A DNA stretch of 59,018 nucleotides from Desulfobacterales bacterium (GTDB taxonomy: Bacteria > Desulfobacterota > Desulfobacteria > Desulfobacterales > JARGFK01). Positions 44,475-52,187 of the stretch are shown here, one piece after another. The stretch's first letter is position 1. Each line of letters starts with the position of its first letter. The notes below the pieces were generated by a model, which was given only the letters and a program-made list of their open reading frames with translations, made no database searches and was not told the origin of the DNA. The position numbers were made by a program, and so were the translations under genes. The stretch lies in NCBI GenBank assembly GCA_029211065.1, contig JARGFK010000016.1, positions 1-59,018 on the forward strand, written 5' to 3'.

Positions 44475-46307
44475 TCAGATATCGATGTTTAATTTGTCCA
44501 TCAACCTTTTTTGGGGAATGCCGGTATCCATCTCCCACCCCAAAGCAGCATAAGCGTCATCTTTGAGCTTTTCCATTGGAACCATGCTTCCCTTGTTGGG
44601 TCCTTCCGGCAGGGGTTCTTTCAGCAGTCGCTCCGGAAGTGTGTCATCTTTTCGCCTTAACCCTTCACGCGTGTTGAAAAGACGCTCCACTGTCAGAATT
44701 CGCCAACCGATCCGGCTTAATTCCTGGTTGTCGATGTCGACGCCTGTCAGGGCGTGGATCAGGTCGGGATATAAGGGTACGGTAATTTTACGCGGAAAGC
44801 AGCAGAGCACCAGCGAATCTCCGATAATGCGATCGATGGCTGCTTTTTTGATCTCCACTCCTTTGCCCGTTATGTTTTTATGGGTGCCGGCAGCAGCTTC
44901 CGAACGGGCCGGCAGGCCAAAGGCATGGTGGTCGCCTCCTTTCGGATTAATGGCAAACGCCAGTGCCTGGCCGTAAAAGCCCCTGGGTTCATAGCCGCCC
45001 ATTTCAAGCCCCTTGCAATGCATGGCAAATGCGGCTGACCCGGCAATCTGTTCCGCAAGGCGTCTGGTGCCTTCTCCCCACATGTATCCGGCGCCGTCAC
45101 GCATGACAATCTTTTCTAAAGTTCGAATTGCAGCATCATCATCACCAAAGTCAAGGGAAATGCCGTCTGTGTGAGTGGTGTTGACGAGGCCCTTTTCAAA
45201 GCATTCCATCAGGAAGCTGATGGTAAGGCCTGCGGAGATGGTGTCGACACCGTTTTCATCGCATATCTGACCGGCGGCAACAATCGCGTCGAATTTATCG
45301 ATGCCGCAGTTGGATCCGAATGCATACATGGTTTCATATTCGGGACCGTCGGCCTGGGCGCCTTTATAGGGGCCATCATTGATCCGGATAAAATGCGAGC
45401 AAGGATTGGGGCAAAAAGGCCCGCAGGCGATATTTTTTCGCGGCCATTTATCCTTGTTAAGGGTCGGGGCGATATCGGCCAGTTTTTTTTCTTCAAATGA
45501 TCCGCTTTGCCAGTTCCGGGTGGGTAGCATGCCGTTCCGATTCATCCAGGGCATATCCTCGCCGGTACCAAAGGAATGGCGGCGTTGGGCCCATTCCCGA
45601 TTGTCGTCCAGGCCCTTTCTGGCTTTTTGTAGAAGCGTTTTAAATTTTACAGAATCGATCGGTGGGATTTTCCGGCTTCCGGAAATAATGATCCCTTTCA
45701 ATTTCTTGGCGCCCATGACACATCCGGCCCCGCCGCGGCCAAAGGCCCGATAGGTTTTACCGTCATTCATGACGGACGCATATTTAATAAGTTTTTCACC
45801 CCCCGGGCCGATGGCGGCGGTAGCGGCTGTGCGGTTTCCGCTTTCCTTCAGCATGATATTCTGAGATGCGAGTGTTTTTTCTCCCCAGAGGTGCATTGCA
45901 CTTATGAATTCAACCTGATCATCAACAATATTGAGATAAACGGGATCCTGCGATTGTCCCTTTATCATGATGGCCATATACCCGGCCTTGCGAATGGTGT
46001 GTCCCAATTTGCCGCTGCTGACCGAGTAAAGATAAAGATGGGTAAGCGGAGATTTGGTGGTGAGCACGACTTTCGGGCTAAAGGGCGTCGGCAGCCCTTG
46101 TGAAATCCCCACAGTGAAAATTAATGGATTTTCCGGAGACAGCGGATCCACTCCGGCCGCAGTATGTTGATACAACAGGTAAGCGCCAAGGCCCCGGCCC
46201 CCCAGGTAATCCGTTAAAACGTTTTCCGGGATAGGGTGGATTTGAAATTTCCTTCTGGTTAAATCAATTGTGAGAATATTGCCGGCGGGAAATAGCGGAT
46301 CGGGCAT
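44475..46307 (-). CDS. aldehyde:ferredoxin oxidoreductase family protein (AOR 2)
   Basis: A 610-residue AOR family enzyme. The N-terminal YLGGRGLGAYLLYQH, the GPGGEKLIKYASVMNDG and AGCVMGAKKLKGIIISGS segments, and the GYEPRGFYGQALAFA segment are typical. The cluster ligands are C295, C299, C303: C-x3-C-x3-C (CGPFCPNPC), one residue longer than the standard C-x2-C-x3-C of AOR 1; the fourth cysteine is in DSLVLCCF. Unlike AOR 1 it has no multi-cluster Fe-S gene next to it. It is expressed with a TPP enzyme, an Fe-S flavoprotein, OCD and aldolase. Confidence 0.93.
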   Translation of the reverse strand: MPDPLFPAGNILTIDLTRRKFQIHPIPENVLTDYLGGRGLGAYLLYQHTAAGVDPLSPENPLIFTVGISQGLPTPFSPKVVLTTKSPLTHLYLYSVSSGKLGHTIRKAGYMAIMIKGQSQDPVYLNIVDDQVEFISAMHLWGEKTLASQNIMLKESGNRTAATAAIGPGGEKLIKYASVMNDGKTYRAFGRGGAGCVMGAKKLKGIIISGSRKIPPIDSVKFKTLLQKARKGLDDNREWAQRRHSFGTGEDMPWMNRNGMLPTRNWQSGSFEEKKLADIAPTLNKDKWPRKNIACGPFCPNPCSHFIRINDGPYKGAQADGPEYETMYAFGSNCGIDKFDAIVAAGQICDENGVDTISAGLTISFLMECFEKGLVNTTHTDGISLDFGDDDAAIRTLEKIVMRDGAGYMWGEGTRRLAEQIAGSAAFAMHCKGLEMGGYEPRGFYGQALAFAINPKGGDHHAFGLPARSEAAAGTHKNITGKGVEIKKAAIDRIIGDSLVLCCFPRKITVPLYPDLIHALTGVDIDNQELSRIGWRILTVERLFNTREGLRRKDDTLPERLLKEPLPEGPNKGSMVPMEKLKDDAYAALGWEMDTGIPQKRLMDKLNIDI

Positions 46308-46418
46308 AACGGATCATCCTAATTGAAGAAAAAAAGTAAAACCCTTTTAAAACACGTTGCAACATCAGGACCGGATTGTATCCCTTGTGATGAACAAATT
46401 GCGTTGGGAAAGGATCAG

Positions 46419-47087
46419 TCAAGGCAATTTGCTTAAATAATAATCCCAAACCTTGTTGATGATGCTTCCTTTTAGCAGGGCAGCCTGACCTTCTTCCTGT
46501 TCTTCGTCTGAAAGGGGTTCCGGATCCCCGGCATGATATGCTTCCAGGAGTCGCTGGGCGTTTTTTTCGAAATAAATACTCAAAAAGAAGAGCGCCTTCA
46601 CACTTTCGGCAACGACCACAGATCCATGCCCGCGGATGATTACCACCTTGGCCTTTCCCAGCGCCATTGCCAGGCTGTCACCACGGGAGGCGGTGTTGAC
46701 ATGCCGGGCATCTTCGTAGATGGGGATGCCGTCGGCGAACAGGGTGCCTTGAAAAATGGCCGGGAAAATCGGCTGCCGGGCAATGCTGAGGCTGATCACC
46801 GCCGGGGAGTGCAGGTGAGCGACGGCATGGATGTCTTTTCTGGCCTGATAAATGGATGAATGTATGTGGGTTTCGGACGGCAGCCGGACACCCGCCTGGA
46901 CTGCAGTGGCGTCCATATTTGCTTCTACGATATCGTCGGGCCCAACTTCCAGCCGGCTTTTTCCGTGAGAATTAATCAGAAATAAATCTTCATTGACACG
47001 GCAACTGACATGACCGCTGAAATCGATCAGGTGATTTGCCTCCAGCAGGCGACAGCAGCGTGCGACTTGGGATTTTAACTCATTCAT
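46419..47087 (-). CDS. class II aldolase/adducin family protein (OCD-linked)
   Basis: A 222-residue zinc aldolase-fold protein, paralogue of the one at 20449. It has SETHIHSSIYQARKD, metal histidines in AHLHSP, and IIRGHGSVVVAESV. In the paralogue MHHGAIFSAG reads IFQGTLFADG here, so the substrate pocket has changed. It is preceded (300 bp) by the OCD gene in the same order as in operon A, and followed by AOR 2. Confidence 0.87.
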   Translation of the reverse strand: MNELKSQVARCCRLLEANHLIDFSGHVSCRVNEDLFLINSHGKSRLEVGPDDIVEANMDATAVQAGVRLPSETHIHSSIYQARKDIHAVAHLHSPAVISLSIARQPIFPAIFQGTLFADGIPIYEDARHVNTASRGDSLAMALGKAKVVIIRGHGSVVVAESVKALFFLSIYFEKNAQRLLEAYHAGDPEPLSDEEQEEGQAALLKGSIINKVWDYYLSKLP

Positions 47088-47150
47088 ATTTTAGTACTTT
47101 TTTAGAAAACCTGGTTTTCGAAGTCGTGTTATAGGGATAAACGGATTTAA

Positions 47151-47300
47151 AAAAACAAATTTCAAGCACCAAATCACAAATAAATCTCAAATTTCAATAT
47201 TCAATAAACAAAATGTTTCGGAACGAACCATTGTTTGGATTTTCGGAATTTGGACATTGGAAATTATTTGATATTTATTATTTGTCATTTGAGATTTTCA
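47151..47300. repeat. long AT-rich fold-back repeat
   Basis: A stretch of about 150 bp that folds on itself: caaatttcaa...aatctcaaatttc...caaaatgtttcg on the left mirrors gaaccattgtttg...ttggaaattatttga...tcatttgagatttt on the right, centred near 47222. It fills most of the 300-bp gap between the OCD and aldolase genes of operon D. No gene is present. Confidence 0.6.
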
Positions 47301-47387
47301 AAAAGTGAATGCAATTATAGCAAATAAAAAATATTTAAGTGTTATATGTTAGATATAATAACAAAAGGTTATAAACTTTTATGAATG

Positions 47388-48476
47388 TTATGGATGAACA
47401 TCTTCCAGGAACATTTCGCTGTCTAATTTCTGCCCGAGGTCCTGGGCGGAAGCCAGTTCGAAGACCTTTGCCCCCACTGCGGCAAACTGGGCGGCCACCC
47501 CGATATTGTTGATAAACGCGGTAATCTGTTTATCGTCGGTGCGACCGGGGACTATGCCGTTTACCAGCTGACCGAGGGTTGGGTAGGAGCCCCAGTCGAA
47601 CTTGTCGTATGTCCAGGGATGATCGCGCACCTCCATATTGAGTTCCTGTTCCCGCTTTGAAAACAGGGTGGAGGTATAGTTATGCTCCGGGCTGTTCAGA
47701 TTGATGAATAGGACATCGCAGCGCCGGTAGGCTTCCATTTCGATCTCCGACCGCTGCAGGCAGCTCAGGTGGACGCCTTCGGACAAAAGCCGTGCGGGGA
47801 GAAAGGGCTGCCGGGAGTTGGTGGCGGTAACGATGATATCGACGTCTTCGGCGGCATCATTCGGGCTATCAGCCGACTGCACCGGTATTTCAAGGAGGGT
47901 TTCCATTTCCTTTGAAAACCGTGCACGGTTTTCGCGGGTCGGGCTGAACACCTTGATATGCTGAATATCTCTGACTTCAGCCAGGGCTGTCAGCTGGGTA
48001 ACCGCCTGCCAACCGGAACCGAAAATACCGACCCGGGCAGCGTCTTTTCTGGCAAGGTGCCTGGCGGCAAGCCCATTGGTGCCGCCGACCCGCATGCGCG
48101 ACAGATAACCGTCCTGTATGATCGCCAGGAGCTCTCCGGTAATGGAGCTGAAAAGTAAAATCAACCCCAGCCACTTGCCGTTTTGAACCGGCAGCTTTAC
48201 CCGCCGCCGCAGGTTGCCGAAAAGCGGCCAGGTGCACACGTCCGAGCTGAAGCGAAGCGCCGCCACCTTAAAAGCAGGGGAGGCGCCCCCCATTGTTTTG
48301 AGATAGTGGGCCGCCAGATCATTTTGTTCATTGGCAAGGGGCACATGCAGGTCCTGACGCGGAAACGTCACCGACTCACCCCGGCCCAGTTCACCGTAGA
48401 CAACATCCAGTGCGTCGATGGTATCCTTCATGGTCAGGACCTGATCTACATCGGAATTGGACAGCATTAAAACCAT
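47388..48476 (-). CDS. ornithine cyclodeaminase/mu-crystallin family protein
   Basis: A 362-residue NAD(P)-dependent protein of the OCD family, paralogue of the one at 19295. The nucleotide motif is GIFGSGWQAVTQ, followed by KVFSPTRENRARFSKEM, nearly the same as in its partner. GYLSRMRVGGTNGLAARHLARKDA is the lead-in helix. ATG 48476 has a ggag ribosome site with an 8-nt spacer. A likely reaction is reduction of an imine or oxo group, or a lyase/deaminase step; the context does not decide. It lies after tctB in operon D and before the aldolase. Confidence 0.88.
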   Translation of the reverse strand: MVLMLSNSDVDQVLTMKDTIDALDVVYGELGRGESVTFPRQDLHVPLANEQNDLAAHYLKTMGGASPAFKVAALRFSSDVCTWPLFGNLRRRVKLPVQNGKWLGLILLFSSITGELLAIIQDGYLSRMRVGGTNGLAARHLARKDAARVGIFGSGWQAVTQLTALAEVRDIQHIKVFSPTRENRARFSKEMETLLEIPVQSADSPNDAAEDVDIIVTATNSRQPFLPARLLSEGVHLSCLQRSEIEMEAYRRCDVLFINLNSPEHNYTSTLFSKREQELNMEVRDHPWTYDKFDWGSYPTLGQLVNGIVPGRTDDKQITAFINNIGVAAQFAAVGAKVFELASAQDLGQKLDSEMFLEDVHP

Positions 48477-48646
48477 CAGAATATCTCCATAAAATAGGGC
48501 TTTATAACTTTTGAATAGGTTTGTGGAATTGGTCCGTTCGTATTTTATAAAAGGCTCACGCCTAAAATCCCAAAAGATGCATCATTTCCTATTTCGAGCT
48601 TAACAGTGTCATAAACACCCGAACCGGAAGAGTCAACCGGTTCGTC

Positions 48647-49114
48647 TTAAAGCGTTGTTCTGAGGCCAACGTAAAACACCAGGTAAACTGCCAGGACAAA
48701 TGAAGCGGCAATAATCGTACTGATTTTCCAGGAACGTTTGGCAAAAAACCTGAGAAACGCCAAAAGAAAAATCGGTATCGCTATCATAAAGCCCAAAAAA
48801 TTGATTCCCAAGGCCAGGACAATGATCCATGCCCAGACTTCAAGGATTTTGCGGCCTTCACCCGGCAGCGGCGCCTTCTGGTGTTTAAGCGGCTTTTTAG
48901 CGGAGGCTTCAGGGTCTGCATCCTGCTTTTTGCCTGCACGTTTAGACTTTACGATTGAATTGGCAAGATGAATAACCGAAAAGGCCAAACCCGGGATGGA
49001 GAGGGTTAATGGAACGATTCTCGGCCGTTTGGCATACCCCCAGCCCAGGATAACAAACATGGCGAAGATGATTACCAGTAATGTCGCAAAGCCAATTTCT
49101 TCAGCTTTTTTCAT
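48647..49114 (-). CDS. tctB: tripartite tricarboxylate transporter, small membrane subunit (TctB)
   Basis: A 155-residue membrane protein with hydrophobic segments near 8-25, 33-50, 90-112 and 120-150, and a charged loop (KSKRAGKKQDADPEASAKK) between the halves. A GTG-started extension to 49159 overlaps tctA, but ATG 49114 has a ggag ribosome site with a suitable spacer, so I choose it. It lies 25 bp after tctA. Confidence 0.85.
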   Translation of the reverse strand: MKKAEEIGFATLLVIIFAMFVILGWGYAKRPRIVPLTLSIPGLAFSVIHLANSIVKSKRAGKKQDADPEASAKKPLKHQKAPLPGEGRKILEVWAWIIVLALGINFLGFMIAIPIFLLAFLRFFAKRSWKISTIIAASFVLAVYLVFYVGLRTTL

Positions 49115-49139
49115 CGGAAACTCCACTTCCTGTTGATGT

Positions 49140-50633
49140 TCATCCGGCGAGATTTTCACTCCGGCGCCGCAGAACCGGTTTTAAAAATGACCAACCGATC
49201 ACGATGACAGACAAAACGACCAAAACCATTGCAATCGGACGGTAAATAAAATCACCGCCGAAAATCCGGATGGATAAAAACAGGTTTTGCTCGACAATCC
49301 GGCCCAGAACCAGGCCCAGCAAAAGAGCGGCCCGGGAAAAGTTCAATCGTTTCATCTCGAAACCGATGATCCCCAGAACAATGGCAACAACAATATCACC
49401 CATGCTGTTGGTGGTCATATAGGCGCCGATAAAGCAAACCGAAATAATGATCGGCGCCAGCACGGATCCTTCCAGAAAGGTGATTTTTGCCAGACGCTTG
49501 GCCAGCAGCATCATGATGGCGGCCCCGCCGACATTGGCAATGGCAAGGGTCCACACCATGGCAAAGGTAAGATCCAGCTTTTCATCCAGCAGCGCCGCGC
49601 CGGGCGTAATCCCGACGATCAGGAGCGCACCCAGCAGAATGGCCATGGAACCGCTGCCGGGAATACCGAAGGCAATGGTGGGAACCAGCGCGCCGCCCTC
49701 CTTGGCGTTGTTGGCGGCCTCCGGTGCGATGACGCCGCCGATATTGCCTTTGCCGTATTCAACTTCCCCTTTTTTTGCGGTTTGTGCGGCCTGCCCGTAG
49801 GCCAGAAAGCAGGCCACGTCCCCACCCAGACCGGGGATAATGCCGATGATGACACCCAGGATGCAGGAGCGTACAAACAGGCCCCAGTGTCTGAAAACAT
49901 CCATAACGCCGGTCCAGGGGCCGGTTAACGTGGCTTGTTTTTCAGGTTTGGCAATGGAACCGCCCTTTACCAGCAGATCCACCATTTCAGCGATGGCAAA
50001 CAGCCCGATGACCGAGGGAACCAGCTTGATTCCATCCCACAGATAGATGAGATCAAAGGTGTAGCGTTTGGTGCCGACAATGAGTTCTTCTCCGATTAAA
50101 GAGATCATCAGGCCCAGCAACCCGGCGATGACCCCCTTCAGGGGTTCATCGCCGCTTAAAGTTGCCAGAAAGACCACCCCCAGGATTGCCAGCATGAAAA
50201 ATTCAGGCGGACCGAAAACGAGCACGACCGGTCGCAACACCGGGATTATACAGGCCAGCACCACCGTCCCGAACACGCCCCCTAGGGCGGAGGCGGCCAG
50301 GGCCGCGCCGATGGCGCGTCCGGCCTCGCCTTTTTGGGCAAGGGGAAACCCATCGATGAGGGTGGCGGCATTGGGGCCGGCGCCGGGGACTCCGAAGAGG
50401 ATGGCCGAAACCGAACCGCCGGTGACCACAACCGAGTGGGTGCCCAACAGGAATGCGACGGCGCTGACCTCATCCAGGCTGAAAGAAAACGGAAGAACCA
50501 GCGCCAGGGTAACCGGTCCGCCGATCCCCGGAGTGAACCCCATGAACAGGCCGAAGAGCACACCTATACTCATATAGCCGATGGCAGGCCAGGAAAATAC
50601 CAGTACCAGACCGTCCCACAAAGCTTCTATCAT
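49140..50633 (-). CDS. tctA: tripartite tricarboxylate transporter, large permease subunit (TctA)
   Basis: A 497-residue permease with FTPGIGGPVTLALVLP and GGSVSAILFGVPGAG in the first half, and IPGLGGDVACFLAYGQA with GVIAPEAANNAKEGGALVPTIAFGIPGS in the second. It is expressed after tctC with only 21 bp between them. The system feeds the OCD-aldolase-AOR-TPP pathway of operon D; the ligand is unknown. Confidence 0.94.
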   Translation of the reverse strand: MIEALWDGLVLVFSWPAIGYMSIGVLFGLFMGFTPGIGGPVTLALVLPFSFSLDEVSAVAFLLGTHSVVVTGGSVSAILFGVPGAGPNAATLIDGFPLAQKGEAGRAIGAALAASALGGVFGTVVLACIIPVLRPVVLVFGPPEFFMLAILGVVFLATLSGDEPLKGVIAGLLGLMISLIGEELIVGTKRYTFDLIYLWDGIKLVPSVIGLFAIAEMVDLLVKGGSIAKPEKQATLTGPWTGVMDVFRHWGLFVRSCILGVIIGIIPGLGGDVACFLAYGQAAQTAKKGEVEYGKGNIGGVIAPEAANNAKEGGALVPTIAFGIPGSGSMAILLGALLIVGITPGAALLDEKLDLTFAMVWTLAIANVGGAAIMMLLAKRLAKITFLEGSVLAPIIISVCFIGAYMTTNSMGDIVVAIVLGIIGFEMKRLNFSRAALLLGLVLGRIVEQNLFLSIRIFGGDFIYRPIAMVLVVLSVIVIGWSFLKPVLRRRSENLAG

Positions 50634-50654
50634 AAAAAATCCTCTCTTCTTTGA

Positions 50655-51677
50655 TTATTTCATGGTCTGTTTCAACTCATTTACAAACAGGGGAGGCGCT
50701 TCCGTAAAACTACGCTCGATGAATTGGAGGACTTTTTCTCCAGACAACCAGGAGACCGGGCGGTCCATTTTTTCAGCTTTTTGGACAAGGTCGGGGTCTG
50801 TGAGGGTTTTTTTAAACGCTTCGCGCATAAAGGCAACCCGGTCGGCCGGGGCCCCCGGTGTCATCATCATGGCGCGGGAAACGTTCATGATGCCGATATA
50901 AGTGTCGGCAATTTTTTTGCCTTCAGTGGACATGGGAAAATCATATATCAGCGGGACGTTTTCAAGGCCTTTTACTTTCTCATCGGCGATTACCAGCAAC
51001 GGTTTAAAGTCGCCGGCTTCAATTTTTTTGATTTTACTGCTGACCGAAGATGCCGTCCCGACCAGCTCTCCCCGGATAACCGACAGGTCGGCATCCGAAG
51101 TGCCGCTGAAGCCGGTGACAATGTCGAAGTGTTTAATATCGTATACCAGCTTCAGTACCAGAAGGTCCAGGTAGGTTGAACCGACCGTGCCGGTGGAGGC
51201 TAATTTGATGGTTTCCTTGGATTGCAGAATATCATTCCAACTGGTGTATTGCGATTTGGTGCCCACCACAAAGACCTGGGGTTCATCGTTGAGACGCGCC
51301 ATCCAATTGAACTTCATGAGGTCAAAATCAATTCCTTTGGCGCCGGCGATTTGTGCCGGAATGGAGCCGGTCATGTTCAGGATGCCGATGGTGCGGCCGT
51401 CCGGTTTTGCGCGATAAACCAAATTGGCGCCGACCACGCCGCCGCCGCCCGGTTTATTTTTTATGACGATGGTGCAGCCCGTATATTTTTCAAGATGCGG
51501 GGCCATGAAGCGTGCGTAAAAATCATAACCGCCACCGGCACTGTATGGGACAATGAATGTAACCGTTTTACCTTTATAAAAAGTTGCGGCATCCTGGGAT
51601 AATGCAGGGGTTTGGCTGCCAAAAACAATACCACCGACGACAAGGATACAGACTAAAACCAAGCTTAAACGTTTCAT
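50655..51677 (-). CDS. tctC: TTT transporter solute-binding protein (TctC/Bug family)
   Basis: A 340-residue periplasmic binding protein, first gene of operon D. Signal peptide KRLSLVLVCILVVGGIVFGSQTPALS; ligand loop VPYSAGGGYDFYARF; and VIKNKPGGGGVVGANLVY. ATG 51677 has a ggag ribosome site; the longer frame to 51794 runs through the leader and lacks one. It follows the shared promoter box by about 240 nt with a terminator-like hairpin in between. Confidence 0.93.
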   Translation of the reverse strand: MKRLSLVLVCILVVGGIVFGSQTPALSQDAATFYKGKTVTFIVPYSAGGGYDFYARFMAPHLEKYTGCTIVIKNKPGGGGVVGANLVYRAKPDGRTIGILNMTGSIPAQIAGAKGIDFDLMKFNWMARLNDEPQVFVVGTKSQYTSWNDILQSKETIKLASTGTVGSTYLDLLVLKLVYDIKHFDIVTGFSGTSDADLSVIRGELVGTASSVSSKIKKIEAGDFKPLLVIADEKVKGLENVPLIYDFPMSTEGKKIADTYIGIMNVSRAMMMTPGAPADRVAFMREAFKKTLTDPDLVQKAEKMDRPVSWLSGEKVLQFIERSFTEAPPLFVNELKQTMK

Positions 51678-51799
51678 TATCTCAAGTCTCCTTTCTTTTT
51701 GACCTGTAAACAAGATTACCATGGAAATGGTTTGGGTTGACCCTGATGGGGGGCAACGTATATGGCTTCTTGCTGAGACGAGTTTTCGCAGCAAGTTTT

Positions 51800-51835
51800 A
51801 AAAAGCCCCTGTTTTGCATATTTCTTGTCAGGGGC
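51800..51835 (-). terminator. possible leader attenuator of operon D
   Basis: On the minus strand a 7-bp GC-rich stem (gcccctg/caggggc, 51829-51835 and 51805-51811) with a 17-nt loop is followed at once by TTTTT. It lies between the promoter box and the tctC start, the place expected for transcription attenuation. The short stem and long loop make this tentative. Confidence 0.45.
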
Positions 51836-51918
51836 AGGATTTATTTCTAAGCGGCGGATGGATCCTTAACATTACAAAGTGTGCCGGTATAGAAAATCGG
51901 GCAGGGTGCTGATATATT

Positions 51919-51962
51919 TTAGCTATATTATAACTATTAAAATTGCCGCGGCGAAAAGTCAA
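51919..51962 (-). promoter_or_regulatory. promoter with shared 20-bp box, copy d (operon D)
   Basis: On the minus strand: TTGACT (complement of 51957-51962), an 18-bp spacer, then AATAGTTATAATATAGCTAA (complement of 51919-51938). The box matches copy a at 18 of 20 bases. Spacing to the -35 hexamer is identical to copies a and b. Confidence 0.72.
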
Positions 51963-52187
51963 GAAAAATCACCGCGCATTGTTATTTTAACAAAGTTTTG
52001 TATTTACGCGTCATTTACGTCAAAGAATTAATTTGCCCTTGCGCTTTAACATAAATTTTTGTAAATTTATGGCATAACTCTGGTCGGAATGTTTTCCACA
52101 TAAGCTTTAAAAATATTTCCCTTTATCCGGTCTTTCCGCAAGCGCTTTGATACATCCGGGCAGCCGGATTTCAATTCGATCGTTATC

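Larger units (their letters stand above)
51678..52187. promoter_or_regulatory. divergent region: operon D leader and DHH gene promoter area
   Basis: Non-coding, 510 bp. The minus-strand part holds the shared box (51919-51962) and a terminator-like hairpin (51805-51835). The plus-strand part, in front of the DHH-CBS gene, is AT-rich but I could not assign a promoter there. Confidence 0.55.

Noticed and set aside
47311-47387. A further copy of the shared box in AT-rich sequence upstream of the aldolase gene
   Set aside because: Short tatag/tagatat words occur but the 20-bp pattern and its spacing do not.
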